Shown piece after piece: positions 1 through 8,361 of a stretch of 64,000 bases of DNA. The first letter of the stretch is position 1; each line of letters starts with the position of its first letter. The position numbers and the translations under genes are program-made. The notes under the pieces were generated by a model. That model did not search any database. It had not been told where the DNA came from and worked only from the letters and a program-made list of their open reading frames with translations. Where the stretch lies: the NCBI GenBank assembly GCA_034423575.1, contig DAOUIF010000028.1, positions 70,160 through 134,159 on the forward strand, in the 5' to 3' direction. The stretch is from Bin87 sp034423575 (lineage in GTDB: Bacteria; Chloroflexota; Dehalococcoidia; Lucifugimonadales; UBA3495).

Positions 1-1
1 G

Positions 2-181
2 GCCATTGCTCGCGGCATTCGCCGCCGCAAGCCCGTCACGGACTACCTCCAGCGCCAGGGCCGCTTCGCGCACCTCACCGAAGAGGACCTCAAGTTCTTC
101 CAGGAGCGCATCGACGAGACCTGGGAGAAGTGGTGGATTCCGGGAATCGTCCCCTTCGGCCCCCACGACGAAGGCGAGTAG
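2..181 (+). CDS. 2-oxoacid (pyruvate):ferredoxin oxidoreductase beta subunit, 3' end only
   Basis: The window opens inside this gene; 59 codons and the TAG stop are visible. The visible tail contains KPVTDYLQRQGRFAHL followed by a charged helix and W-rich end. This matches the C-terminus of the TPP-binding beta subunit of pyruvate/2-oxoacid:ferredoxin oxidoreductases, where a K-P-V-x-x-Y-L-x-x-Q-G-R-F-x-H-L segment follows the catalytic domain. The enzyme oxidatively decarboxylates pyruvate to acetyl-CoA and reduces ferredoxin. The TPP motif and the alpha/gamma subunits lie outside the window, so substrate class is inferred from the tail alone. A strong hairpin terminator follows 33 bases after the stop, making this the last gene of its operon. 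Confidence 0.75.
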   Translation, partial: AIARGIRRRKPVTDYLQRQGRFAHLTEEDLKFFQERIDETWEKWWIPGIVPFGPHDEGE

Positions 182-214
182 CCACGCATCGGGTTTGCCA
201 ATCCAACGTTGTTC

Positions 215-241
215 AAGGGCGGGTTCAACACCCGCCCTTTT
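215..241 (+). terminator. Rho-independent terminator after the oxidoreductase beta gene
   Basis: A perfect 10-bp stem (AAGGGCGGGT / ACCCGCCCTT) with a 5-base loop runs into a short T run. It lies just downstream of the TAG at 181 and before the next promoter. Confidence 0.85.
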
Positions 242-290
242 GGATTGATACTAGTACAGTCGTCTATCGGTTCAACACCTAAACCGTGAG

Positions 291-318
291 TTGACCCTTC
301 GTAATAATGTGTTAGACT
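291..318 (+). promoter_or_regulatory. Sigma-70-like promoter for the 350-835 gene
   Basis: TTGACC (291-296) and TAGACT (313-318) are separated by 16 bases. They lie between the upstream terminator and a GAGG ribosome-binding site at about 340. Pattern match only. Confidence 0.45.
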
Positions 319-349
319 TGTCGCGGAACTGACACCGCGAGGTAAAACA

Positions 350-835
350 ATGGTTAAAGTTGCCCTGACATTTGAAGGTGATGCGGAGGATGTGATCGTT
401 GCGATGCGACAACTCGCGGTCGGTGATGCTGCCGCTTCACCTGTCGTTACCAATACTGAAACACCGGCCACGGTCGCGCCCGCTGAATCGTCCGATGATG
501 CACCGGCAGACGCGTCTACCCCCGTTCCTGAAGGTCGCTGGACTATCGAACATGTCCGTGCTTTCTGGGGTTTCTTGGCCGATGACGCCAGAGAAATCTA
601 CCAAAGAGTGGCCCAAAGCGCGGGCTACGTCCTGTCTCGTCAGGCCTTGCTGGAAGAAATGCATCTGACCGTGCGTCAGCTTTCGGGGCGGCTCTCCTCT
701 CAGGGTCACGCCGTGCGGCGCATCCGCCGGGTTCACAACGTCTCTCTCCCTCACCCTATGTCTTTCGACTCCCAGGCCGACGAGTACAGGATGCTCCCGG
801 ACGTTGCCGATGCTATTGTCAGGCTCAACCTGTGA
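350..835 (+). CDS. Conserved-looking hypothetical protein, possible DNA-binding C-terminal domain
   Basis: 161 residues, starting at ATG 350 with GAGG about 9 bases upstream. The N-terminal 25 residues look like a small alpha/beta segment. An Ala/Pro/Thr/Glu-rich linker follows (residues about 28-60). The C-terminal 95 residues are predicted helical and basic, with a run SRQALLEEMHLTVRQLSGRLSS that resembles a helix-turn-helix with a following Arg-rich strand. I do not recognise the family. It is expressed from its own promoter and sits 61 bases upstream of the hydroxyacid oxidase gene, so the two could be co-transcribed. A regulatory role is a guess based only on the HTH-like segment. Confidence 0.6.
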   Translation: MVKVALTFEGDAEDVIVAMRQLAVGDAAASPVVTNTETPATVAPAESSDDAPADASTPVPEGRWTIEHVRAFWGFLADDAREIYQRVAQSAGYVLSRQALLEEMHLTVRQLSGRLSSQGHAVRRIRRVHNVSLPHPMSFDSQADEYRMLPDVADAIVRLNL

Positions 836-896
836 TGCTAGGCTGCGACATCCCATCAGTTGGCTTTTTGAATCTGTCAACCCTGGAGTATTCGCA

Positions 897-2018
897 ATGA
901 GAATGGACCCCATTAACCTCTACGATTACGAAGCTCGCGCCAAGCAGGTGTTGCCCCACAACAACTGGGAGTTCATCGAAGCCGGTTCGATGGACGAAAT
1001 CACTACCGCTCGCAATCGTTCCGCTTTCGAGGCGCTGACCCTGCGCCCGCGGTTCATGCGCGACACCACCGAGCGCAAGGTTTCCACCACGGTCCTTGGG
1101 CAGGACATCAGCTTCCCCGTCATGATCGCCCCCACCGGCGGTCACGGCAATGCCCACCCCGAGGCCGAGTGCGCAACCGCTCGCGGGGCCGGCATGTCGA
1201 ACACGCTGATGATGTGCAGCACGTCATCCAATTGCAGCATGGAGGAGATCGCCGAAGCCGCCACCGGCCCGCTATGGTTCCAGCTTTACCATCGCGGTTA
1301 TGACATCACCGAGAACCTGGTCAAACGCGCCGAAGCCGCCGGCTTCCGGGCCATTGTTCTCACCGTCGACACTCCGGCGCCCAGCCCCAAAGAACGCGAC
1401 ATTCGCAACCGCTACGAGCGCCCCGGCGAACTCGGCAACTTCCGCGAGCAGCAGGACCAGTTGACGGCCGTAAGTGGAACCGATGAATCGCCGCGCTGGG
1501 AAATGCCTCAATCGCCGCCGCTTACCTGGCAGGAGGTCGAATGGCTTCGAAGCCTGACGGACCTCCCGCTGGTGCTCAAGGGCATTCGCGTCGCTGAGGA
1601 TGCCCGCATGGCGGTCGAACATGGTGTCGATGGCGTGCTCGTCTCCACCCATGGCGGCCGCCAACTCGACAGTACGTTCTCCAGCATTGAGATGGTGCCT
1701 GAGATTGTTGCCGCATGCGGCGACAAGGCTGAGGTGTATGTTGACTCCGGCGTGCGTCGGGGCAGCGACGTGTTGAAGGCCCTGGCCCTGGGCGCCCGTG
1801 CCGTGGCTGTCGGTCGTCCCCTCTATTGGGGCCTGGCGGTCAACGGAGCTGAGGGCGTCCACCACATGCTGGAACTCCTGCGCGAAGAGTTCAACCGCGC
1901 GATGGCCTACTGCGGCCAGAACAGCGTCGACGATCTGGAAGACCGTCTGCTCAATGTTCCCCGCGAGTGGGGTCCCTTCCGCACCGAGAACGACATCGCG
2001 GAGCACCTGCCTTTCTAG
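897..2018 (+). CDS. FMN-dependent alpha-hydroxyacid oxidase/dehydrogenase (glycolate/lactate oxidase family)
   Basis: 373 residues from ATG 897, chosen because GGAG lies 10 bases upstream and the protein then begins at the usual place; the frame is open further upstream but without homologous sequence. The TIM-barrel landmarks are in order: PVMIAPTGGHGNAHPEAE near residue 80, the Q-L-Y segment (FQLYHRGYD), TVDTPAPSPKERDIRN, VLKGI with the phosphate-site Lys near 225, the catalytic segment STHGGRQLD near 260, and VDSGVRRGSD then GARAVAVGRPLYWGLAV for FMN phosphate binding. The family signature is S-N-H-G-[AG]-R-Q; here Asn is Thr, while the catalytic His and substrate-binding Arg are kept. It oxidises a 2-hydroxyacid such as lactate or glycolate to the 2-oxoacid. 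The exact substrate cannot be told from sequence. Confidence 0.88.
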   Translation: MRMDPINLYDYEARAKQVLPHNNWEFIEAGSMDEITTARNRSAFEALTLRPRFMRDTTERKVSTTVLGQDISFPVMIAPTGGHGNAHPEAECATARGAGMSNTLMMCSTSSNCSMEEIAEAATGPLWFQLYHRGYDITENLVKRAEAAGFRAIVLTVDTPAPSPKERDIRNRYERPGELGNFREQQDQLTAVSGTDESPRWEMPQSPPLTWQEVEWLRSLTDLPLVLKGIRVAEDARMAVEHGVDGVLVSTHGGRQLDSTFSSIEMVPEIVAACGDKAEVYVDSGVRRGSDVLKALALGARAVAVGRPLYWGLAVNGAEGVHHMLELLREEFNRAMAYCGQNSVDDLEDRLLNVPREWGPFRTENDIAEHLPF

Positions 2019-2052
2019 TTTCCGGCGATTGCCCAGATGACCCGAAATGCCC

Positions 2053-2085
2053 AGGGGCGGTTCATCATCCGCCCCTGTTGCTTTG
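2053..2085 (+). terminator. Probable terminator after hydroxyacid oxidase
   Basis: AGGGGCGG and CCGCCCCT form an 8-bp stem with an 8-base loop followed by a T-rich stretch (TGTTGCTTT). It lies between convergent genes and may serve both. Confidence 0.6.
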
Positions 2086-2110
2086 ATTGACGGGCAAGGG
2101 GATTCGATCG

Positions 2111-2908
2111 CTAGTCGTCCGCTGCCACAGCTAGTGTCCCCGTACCGATCTCCGCCAAAAACCCGGCCAGCAGCCCGTTGAAGATCTCTGCCTGCTCGTA
2201 GTGGGTGGAGTGCGCCGCTCCGGCGACCACCTCCAGTCGGCTCCCCGGTATCAGTCGGTGCGCCGCCTCGATCACGTTCGGCGGGAAGATGCGGTCTTCC
2301 TCCCCCACCACCAGCAGCGTCGGTACGCTGAACCCAGCCAAGTCGGTGGCCTGAGGTCCCGCCGGGTTGCGGAACAGCCCGGATACTATGCTCAATGGCA
2401 TTGGCGGATTCATCCGGCCGATGGATCCGAACAGAAAGGTGAGTTCCGGCTGGCTCTCGATGAACCCGTCGCTCAGCGCCCGGCGCAGCGGGTCCTCGGG
2501 CGGATGCACGTTCTCCAGCAGCGACACCACCGTGGGATCACCGATCCCGCCCGTCGTGTCCCCCAGCACCAATCCGGTCACCCGCTCCGGATGCGCCAGC
2601 GCAAACCCCAGGCTCGTCACGCCGCCCATCGATTGCGCTACCAGGACCGCCCGGTCTATGCCCAAGTGGTCCAGCAGCGCTTCCAGGTCAGCCACGAACG
2701 TGGCCGGTTCCGGTTGCCCGCCTGAACCCGGCGTCAGCCCCCACCCACGGTGGTCAAAGGTCACACAGCGATATTCGTGCTGGAACACCGCAACCTGGCG
2801 CCACCAGCTCAAGTGGCTGCCACCTCTGCCGTGGGCAAACACCAGCGCCGGCCCGTCGCCGTGGCTCTCGTAAAACATGTGCGTCCCGTTGATATCTGCG
2901 TACGGCAT
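2111..2908 (-). CDS. Alpha/beta-fold hydrolase
   Basis: 265 residues. ATG 2908 is chosen because GGAGG lies 7 bases upstream and the usual N-terminal strand (ADINGTHMFYESHGDG) follows at once. The oxyanion-hole segment FAHGRGGSHLSWW, the nucleophile elbow AQSMGG (Ser in G/A-x-S-x-G), a late Asp in VGEEDRIFPP and a His in GAAHSTHYE give a complete Ser-Asp-His triad. Members act as esterases, lactonases or C-C hydrolases, and the substrate is unknown. It is last in a minus-strand run with the TenA and PIG-L genes (spacing 67 and 65 bases), which may form one transcription unit. Confidence 0.8.
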   Translation of the reverse strand: MPYADINGTHMFYESHGDGPALVFAHGRGGSHLSWWRQVAVFQHEYRCVTFDHRGWGLTPGSGGQPEPATFVADLEALLDHLGIDRAVLVAQSMGGVTSLGFALAHPERVTGLVLGDTTGGIGDPTVVSLLENVHPPEDPLRRALSDGFIESQPELTFLFGSIGRMNPPMPLSIVSGLFRNPAGPQATDLAGFSVPTLLVVGEEDRIFPPNVIEAAHRLIPGSRLEVVAGAAHSTHYEQAEIFNGLLAGFLAEIGTGTLAVAADD

Positions 2909-2975
2909 GTGATGCCTCCCTAAACGTAAGTCGCTCCTCTTCAGTCGATCTCGATGTGGTTCCGTCCGTGCGATC

Positions 2976-3629
2976 CTACACCGCCCATACCTCGCGTCGG
3001 TACGCGGCGTCCCAGAACATGTACTCGTACCGGCTGCTCGCCATGAACGCGTACCGCATGGCTTCCCGTTCCTGCTCACCGACCCGCTCCGCCATCTCGT
3101 CCACAAATCCCGTCCACGCGTCCACGCTCGATTGCAGGAAGCCTTCGACGTAGAACCGCGTCCATTGCCCGTAAAGCGGGTGTTCCGACTGACCCACTTC
3201 GTCCTTCAGCAAGTGATATGTCCACGGACACGGCAGCAACGCCGCCGCAGTCGGACCCAATCCGTACATCGCCGCAGTCACCAGCATGTGATTCACATAC
3301 GCCGTGTTCGTCGGCGACCGCGTTGCGCCTTCCACCTCCGCCATGGTCAGTCCCGCTGCTTCGATCAGGTGGTGGTGCAGTGGCCTTTCCACGGGCGTCA
3401 TCACCCGGTGCGCCAGGTCCTGCAACAGGTCAGCGTCGGGCGCTTTCGCCAGCGTCATCGCCACGGCCCGCCCGAACCCTTCCAGATAATGGTAATCCTG
3501 CCCCAGATAGTACTGGAAAGTTTCCAGGGGCAGCGTCCCGTCCTTGATTTCCCGCAGGAACGGGTGCTGGAAAATCGCCCGCCAGATCGGTTCCGCCTCC
3601 GCCCGCAATTGCTCGCTGAATCCCGTCAT
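2976..3629 (-). CDS. tenA: TenA-family aminopyrimidine aminohydrolase / thiaminase II
   Basis: 217 residues from ATG 3629, preceded by GGGAG. The protein is all-helical. It shows the TenA catalytic features: Asp in YLGQDYHYLEGF (near residue 43), the nucleophile Cys in LLPCPWTYH (near 136), and a C-terminal Glu/Tyr segment SSRYEYMFWDAAY. TenA proteins hydrolyse the aminopyrimidine of degraded thiamine so it can be salvaged into hydroxymethylpyrimidine for thiamine synthesis; some members act on other substrates. No thi genes are adjacent. Neighbours are a hydrolase and a PIG-L deacetylase in the same direction. Salvage fits a genome that carries several thiamine-diphosphate enzymes in this window, but that link is inference. 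Confidence 0.85.
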   Translation of the reverse strand: MTGFSEQLRAEAEPIWRAIFQHPFLREIKDGTLPLETFQYYLGQDYHYLEGFGRAVAMTLAKAPDADLLQDLAHRVMTPVERPLHHHLIEAAGLTMAEVEGATRSPTNTAYVNHMLVTAAMYGLGPTAAALLPCPWTYHLLKDEVGQSEHPLYGQWTRFYVEGFLQSSVDAWTGFVDEMAERVGEQEREAMRYAFMASSRYEYMFWDAAYRREVWAV

Positions 3630-3694
3630 GTTCCGTACTCCCTCTTGTCCATCCTGCTTTCCATGCGATCCGTGCGCTGCCGGCGGCTGCGGCG

Positions 3695-4441
3695 CTAGAA
3701 CGCCTCGTTGATCAGAACCAATTCCGCATAAGCGGCGTACCGGCAACCGAACCCCGCTCCGGCTTCGCGGGCGTGCGCCGTGAGGAACTCAAAGGGGCTG
3801 TTCCCCACGTCCCCAAGGTTTTCCAGGTACACCTTGTGTTCCCGCAGCGAGGCCAGGCCGGTCTCCCAGTGTTCGGACACGTCGACCGCGTGTGTCGGTA
3901 CCGTTGCCCCGAACACCGCAACGAAACGTACCTCGTTCCACGGCTCGAGCCCTTCTTCCAGAAGCTCCGGAAATATCCAGCGGTTTCCCGCGTCCCGCGC
4001 GGCGTCGAACACCGCCAGCCCCACCCACCGGTGGTCCGCCATATTCAGGTGTCCGCTGAAAAACTGGAGGTGGTGGTTGATGGTGATCACAACGTCCGGC
4101 TGGTGTTTGCGTATCATTCGGCTCAGGTCCCGTCGCAGCGGCAAACCGTACTCTATCACCCCATCCGTGTGGTCCAGGAACTCCACCGTGTCCACGCCCA
4201 CCACCCGCGCGGCGTTGATCTCTTCCTGCGACCGCAACCGCCCCACTTCCGAAGGATGCATTCCGTCTATGCCTGCCTCTCCCCGACTCACCATCACATA
4301 CGCGATGCGCTTCCCCTGCGCGGTCCACTTGGCGATGGCCGCGGCCCCTCCGTACTCGAGGTCGTCGGGATGGGCCACAATCGCCAGGCCCCGCTGCCAG
4401 TTCTCCGGCACGGGCACGTTCGGCGCATCACGCTGCTGCAT
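3695..4441 (-). CDS. PIG-L (LmbE-like) family N-deacetylase
   Basis: 248 residues from ATG 4441, chosen for the GGAGG eight bases upstream rather than the ATG nine codons earlier. The zinc-binding motif AHPDDLEYG (H-P-D-D) is near residue 27 and the partner His of the family is in INHHLQFFSGHLNMADH. PIG-L enzymes are zinc metalloenzymes that remove acetyl groups from N-acetylglucosamine-type substrates; bacterial members work in mycothiol, bacillithiol or antibiotic pathways. Nothing nearby identifies the substrate. It precedes tenA on the same strand by 65 bases. Confidence 0.85.
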   Translation of the reverse strand: MQQRDAPNVPVPENWQRGLAIVAHPDDLEYGGAAAIAKWTAQGKRIAYVMVSRGEAGIDGMHPSEVGRLRSQEEINAARVVGVDTVEFLDHTDGVIEYGLPLRRDLSRMIRKHQPDVVITINHHLQFFSGHLNMADHRWVGLAVFDAARDAGNRWIFPELLEEGLEPWNEVRFVAVFGATVPTHAVDVSEHWETGLASLREHKVYLENLGDVGNSPFEFLTAHAREAGAGFGCRYAAYAELVLINEAF

Positions 4442-4535
4442 AAATCCTCCGTTGGATTCGCGGTGCAATCAGCCCCGGCGGTTCGCCGGGCCGATGCTGG
4501 GGTGCTGTTCGGTGGTGGGATACCACTGCCCGCGA

Positions 4536-5369
4536 TCAAATCAGACGCGGGCTCGGCGACTGTACCACCGCCTCGGCGGTCGCCAATCGGTGGTCGCTCG
4601 CGTCTCGAACCGACATCGCCACCCGCCGTGTCTCGACATTCCGGGCGTCGGTGTCGTGCCCGAGCACTACGGCATCGCAACGCAGGTCCATGCCCGGAGT
4701 GAACGCTTGGTGGTAGGCTATCGACAACCGGCCTCCCCACCTGAAATCATCGCCGAAATGTGCGCCCATCAGGGCTTCCAGCCATCCCGCAGCAACCGAG
4801 GTCAGTCCGTGGCCATCCGAAGTCAGGTTGATCCCGGCCATCTGGTCCGCGATCGCAACGTATCCTTTCAGGCGCTTTCTCTGCAGCAGGCGAAGTTCCC
4901 CGAGGCAACCGCCGTCGCCGGCCCGGCTTCCGGCGAGGTTCACTCCTTGCGGCTTCGTTTCCCCTCTCTCAACTATTGGTTCAGATTGCGCTCTGGCTTG
5001 GCCCGCGGCAAACGCGGCTTCCGACCGCAGGATTTCCGTGCCGATTTCGTCAACGGCGAACGCTGCCGCACTGATCCAGGGTCGGCCGCGCTTCACCCCG
5101 ATTTCCCTCACCCATCCGCCGACCTGCACTCGCCTACCCTGGATCGGCGGGCGAAGGAAGTGTAGCCTTTGCCATATCGTGGTCAGCGGAGCCCCTGGCC
5201 AGTGCCCGGTCAGCATCGCGCGGCAGTCTTCGGCCATTACATTCGGGAAGCAGCCATCTACGCCAACCGCCTGCCGGTACTCTGCCCGAGTATCTCCGTT
5301 CACTGAGTATTCCAGGTTGCCGATCTGATCGCCCGCCCGCAGCCCATGCCAGGAATCGGTGGCCGTCAT
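4536..5369 (-). CDS. MaoC-like double hot-dog protein (putative hydratase/dehydratase)
   Basis: 277 residues. Its ATG overlaps the stop of the upstream TPR gene by 4 bases (ATGA), so the two are translationally coupled. The first half has the layout of a FAS1/MaoC-type hot-dog domain (AGDQIGNLEYSV, later RPPIQGRRVQVGGWVREIGVKRGRPW and DEIGTEI). The second half repeats it (GGRLSIAYHQAFTPGMDLRCDAVV). Such double hot-dog proteins hydrate enoyl-CoA or bind acyl-CoA. I do not see a clear D-x4-H catalytic pair, so it may be non-catalytic or a distant branch. Assignment is by overall pattern only. Confidence 0.5.
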   Translation of the reverse strand: MTATDSWHGLRAGDQIGNLEYSVNGDTRAEYRQAVGVDGCFPNVMAEDCRAMLTGHWPGAPLTTIWQRLHFLRPPIQGRRVQVGGWVREIGVKRGRPWISAAAFAVDEIGTEILRSEAAFAAGQARAQSEPIVERGETKPQGVNLAGSRAGDGGCLGELRLLQRKRLKGYVAIADQMAGINLTSDGHGLTSVAAGWLEALMGAHFGDDFRWGGRLSIAYHQAFTPGMDLRCDAVVLGHDTDARNVETRRVAMSVRDASDHRLATAEAVVQSPSPRLI

Positions 5370-6418
5370 ACGCTCCCGCCCGTCCGCCGCGCGTACTCAA
5401 GCAGATCCGCTGCCGCGTCCTCTTCGTCGCCCAGCGCACGTTTGGCCAGACCCCGTCCCCGGTATGCGTCGGTCAGGCTGTCGTTGAGCTCGACCGCCCT
5501 GTCGAAGGCCTCTACGGCCGTCCTGTAATCGCCCAACTCGGCTTTGGAGTTGCCCATCGACAGCCAGACGCCGGCCAGGTCGGCGTTTTTCTCGATGGCG
5601 ATATCGTACTCGGCAATCGCCGCGTCGTGATCGCCCAGGTCGGCTCTGGCCACGCCCCGGTTATGGTGCAGCGTCGCCGTATCCATGCCGCACCGTTGTG
5701 CCAGGTCGAAATCGGCAATGGCGTCGGTTGGCTCTCCCCGGTTGCGCTTGGCGATCCCCCGGTTATAGAGGGCATTGGCAAAAGTCGGCACCAGGGCGAT
5801 GGCCGCGTCATAGTCCGCTATCGCGGCGTCGTAGTCCCGGCGGTCGCTGTACAGGTTGCCGCGGGCGTATCGGTAGTCCGGTTCCCCGGGTCTCAGTTCT
5901 ATCGCCCGGTCGTAGTAGCCCAGGGCCGTTTCGCGGTCGCCCGTGTCCCGATACGCGATGCCTAGGTTGTACTGGGCGTTGGCGTGGTCCGGATTGATCC
6001 GCGCGCACGTCAGAAAGTCGGCGATGGCGTCCTGGTACTGCCCCAGCGAAATCCGCGCCACCCCGCGGGCATAATAGTAGTCGGCGTCGTCCGGCTCCAG
6101 TTCGATCGCCGCCGAGTAATCGCTGATCGCGTCCTCGTAGAACCCCAGGTGTCTCCGGACGACCCCCCGGGCGTAATAGGGCACCGGGTAGTCCGGGTCG
6201 GCCACGATTGCCCTGGTGTAATCCGCAATGGCCTGGTTCAGGTCGCCGCCGTTGCGGTAGGCCAGACCACGGTAGTAGTAGGCGGGTGCGAACTCATCGT
6301 TGATCTCCAGCGCGTGGTTGAAATCGTCGATGGCCGCATGCAATTGGCCCGCCCTCAGGGCCAGTTGTCCCCGCGCCGTGTAGTGAAATTCAGTCGGTAA
6401 ATCGCCGCCCGTGGTCAT
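5366..6418 (-). CDS. TPR-repeat protein
   Basis: 350 residues made almost wholly of about ten consecutive 34-residue TPR units with the classic pattern (A-x-x-Y-x-R-G-x-A, then A-I-A-D-Y-x-x-A-I-x-x-x-P). No signal peptide or other domain is visible, so it is probably a cytoplasmic scaffold. The ribosome-binding site is weak (GCAG/GATGAG before ATG 6418). It overlaps the downstream MaoC-like gene by 4 bases and is probably its operon partner. The repeats are distinct from those of the TPR region in the 59774-63529 protein. Function unknown beyond protein-protein interaction. Confidence 0.85.
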   Translation of the reverse strand: MTTGGDLPTEFHYTARGQLALRAGQLHAAIDDFNHALEINDEFAPAYYYRGLAYRNGGDLNQAIADYTRAIVADPDYPVPYYARGVVRRHLGFYEDAISDYSAAIELEPDDADYYYARGVARISLGQYQDAIADFLTCARINPDHANAQYNLGIAYRDTGDRETALGYYDRAIELRPGEPDYRYARGNLYSDRRDYDAAIADYDAAIALVPTFANALYNRGIAKRNRGEPTDAIADFDLAQRCGMDTATLHHNRGVARADLGDHDAAIAEYDIAIEKNADLAGVWLSMGNSKAELGDYRTAVEAFDRAVELNDSLTDAYRGRGLAKRALGDEEDAAADLLEYARRTGGSV

Positions 6419-6537
6419 CTCATCTGCCCGTTGGCCATAATAATTTCACTGTGCTCCAGGTCTTCAGCCGGATCCCCGCATCCTGGCCGACGCATGCGCT
6501 GGCGAAGACGCCTTTACGAGGGTTCGCGCATCCGAAC

Positions 6538-6996
6538 TCATAGCTCCGTTTCGTACAGATCGTAATGAGAGTGGCTCATGCCCAGCGCTTCGTAGGTGCG
6601 CTTGGCCGTCCAATTCTCCCGCATCACGTACAGCCGCATGCCTCGGATGTCGTCGCGCGCCTTCGCCATGTCGGTGAGCCGTAGGTAAAACCTGCGGTAC
6701 ACCCCTTGTCTGCGTGCTTCCGGCTTGACATAAACTGATTGGATCCACCAGATCCAACCGTTGCGCCAGTCGCTCCATTCCGTGGTGACCATCAGCTGGC
6801 CCACCGGGTCCCCGGCGGACTCCGCTAGCAGGTAGAATGCCTTCGAGTCGTCTGCCAACGCCGCGTCGACTCCTGCTCGCAGCGTCGTCCGGTTCAGCGA
6901 TATCCCTTCCGATTCCAACGCCATCGCGGCGTTGAACCTGGCGATCGTTGCGCCGTCTTCGGCTCCGGCTTCCCTGATGTTCAGTTCCAGCGGCAT
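6538..6996 (-). CDS. GNAT-family N-acetyltransferase
   Basis: 152 residues. The N-terminus IREAGAEDGATIARFNAAMALESEG and the acetyl-CoA pyrophosphate loop VKPEARRQGVYRRF (R/Q-x-x-G-x-x/A) near residue 95 are typical GNAT motifs. Strand 5 and helix 4 (GMRLYVMRENWTAKRTYEALGM) and the terminal strand (YDLYETEL) complete the fold. GNAT enzymes move acetyl from acetyl-CoA to an amine; the acceptor is unknown. The gene stands alone between the TPR protein and a divergent peptidase. Confidence 0.82.
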   Translation of the reverse strand: MPLELNIREAGAEDGATIARFNAAMALESEGISLNRTTLRAGVDAALADDSKAFYLLAESAGDPVGQLMVTTEWSDWRNGWIWWIQSVYVKPEARRQGVYRRFYLRLTDMAKARDDIRGMRLYVMRENWTAKRTYEALGMSHSHYDLYETEL

Positions 6997-7209
6997 GACG
7001 CCATAATTCTAGTTACCCACGATATAATAGGCAACCTGAATTAATCTCATACCTGCCCGGTTTGGCCATTGCCCATGCCGAAACGACAGGTGAACATTTT
7101 TCTCGCTACGGCTACCGTCGCACGCGGGCCATTCCGATGTGTTCGACAGTTGTAGCTACGATAATCGTCACACGTCAGAATAACACCGGCCGACCTACGA
7201 GGAGCTCCC
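6997..7209. other. Divergent intergenic region, no gene
   Basis: 213 bases between the minus-strand acetyltransferase and the plus-strand M20 gene. No coding signature is visible in either strand. It holds an AT-rich stretch (GATATAATAGG near 7022) that could contain a promoter, and a strong GAGGAG ribosome-binding site at its right end for the M20 gene. Confidence 0.5.
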
Positions 7210-8292
7210 ATGCCTAACCAGGAACGATTGATCAACGACTTCTGCGACTTGGTGCGCATAGATAGCCCGTCCGGCGAGGAGTGGGACGTTGCCCTCCATG
7301 TTTCCGACCGACTGGCCGGGCTCGGCTTCCAGGTCGCCCGCGACGAACACGGCAACGTCATCGCGCGGGAGGATGGCGACCGCCCCCTCCTGCTTTCTGC
7401 CCACATGGATACTGTCGATCCCGGACGCAGCATCCGACCCCAGGCGGTCGGCGATCGGATCACCTCCGATGGCAGCACTATCCTCGGCGGTGACTGCAAG
7501 GCTGGAGTCGCCGCGATCCTTGAGGCGCTCCAGGCCGTGCATGAAGACGGACGCCCCCGTCGGCCCGTCCAGGTAGTATTCACCAGGGGTGAAGAAATCG
7601 GCCTCGTTGGAGCGTCGAACCTTGATTTTTCGATGATAACCAGCACCGAGGCCGTCGTCTTCGACGGCAACGGTCCGGTCAACACCATCACCGGCGGCAG
7701 CCCCACTTACATGGCATTCGACATCGATATCAGGGGGCGCGGCGCCCACGCCGGAGTCGAGCCGGAGAAAGGCCTCTCCGCAATCAAGATTGCCAGCGAC
7801 ATCATCGCCGAGCTGCCGCAGGGCCGCATTGACCACGAGACCACTTTCAACGTCGGCACCATCTCCGGCGGCACCGTGCGCAACGCCGTCCCCTCGGAGG
7901 CCACCGTTTCCGGCGAGTTCCGCAGCATGAACATGGAGTCCCTGGAACTCTTGCGCATGCAGCTGGTTGCTGCTGTGAACACCATACGCGGGCGCTACAC
8001 CGAGGCTGAGATCAACGAGAACCTGGAAATGATGTTCCAGATGTACCGCCTCGACCCCAACGAAGCCACCGCGCAACTCGTCACCCGCGTCATGCGCGAC
8101 ATGGGTCTCCAACCCGACATACGTCCATCAGGTGGTGGAACCGACGGCAACGTCTTCCGTCTGCACGGCATCGAGAGCGTCGTCGTCGGCATGGCGACAA
8201 ACCTCATGCACACCATTGACGAGTACGTCGTCGTCCCGGACCTCGTCAACACCGCCCGTTTCTGCGAGGAGCTGATGACTTTCGGAGCCTGA
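7210..8292 (+). CDS. M20-family metallopeptidase (PepT/tripeptidase-like)
   Basis: 360 residues from ATG 7210 with GAGGAG six bases upstream. The di-zinc ligands of the family are present: His in SAHMDTVDPG (near residue 65), Asp in LGGDCKAGVAA (near 97), the catalytic Glu pair in TRGEEIGLVGA (near 129), Asp in AVVFDGNG (near 152) and His in NLMHTIDEYV near the C-terminus. The dimerisation/lid domain (RGRGAHAGVEPEKG) is intact. The layout fits peptidase T-like aminotripeptidases of the cytoplasm. A preference for di- or tripeptides is family knowledge, not visible in the sequence. Confidence 0.85.
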   Translation: MPNQERLINDFCDLVRIDSPSGEEWDVALHVSDRLAGLGFQVARDEHGNVIAREDGDRPLLLSAHMDTVDPGRSIRPQAVGDRITSDGSTILGGDCKAGVAAILEALQAVHEDGRPRRPVQVVFTRGEEIGLVGASNLDFSMITSTEAVVFDGNGPVNTITGGSPTYMAFDIDIRGRGAHAGVEPEKGLSAIKIASDIIAELPQGRIDHETTFNVGTISGGTVRNAVPSEATVSGEFRSMNMESLELLRMQLVAAVNTIRGRYTEAEINENLEMMFQMYRLDPNEATAQLVTRVMRDMGLQPDIRPSGGGTDGNVFRLHGIESVVVGMATNLMHTIDEYVVVPDLVNTARFCEELMTFGA

Positions 8293-8361
8293 CCTGATCC
8301 GATGGAGACCGGCCGGCGCTGTCACGAGCCGGCAACGTCCCGACGGTCTACGAAGCAAGCG

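Noticed and set aside
3780..5165. 461-codon plus-strand open frame
   Set aside because: Covers the PIG-L and MaoC-like genes on the other strand; composition is Ser/Arg/Pro-rich and unlike a protein.
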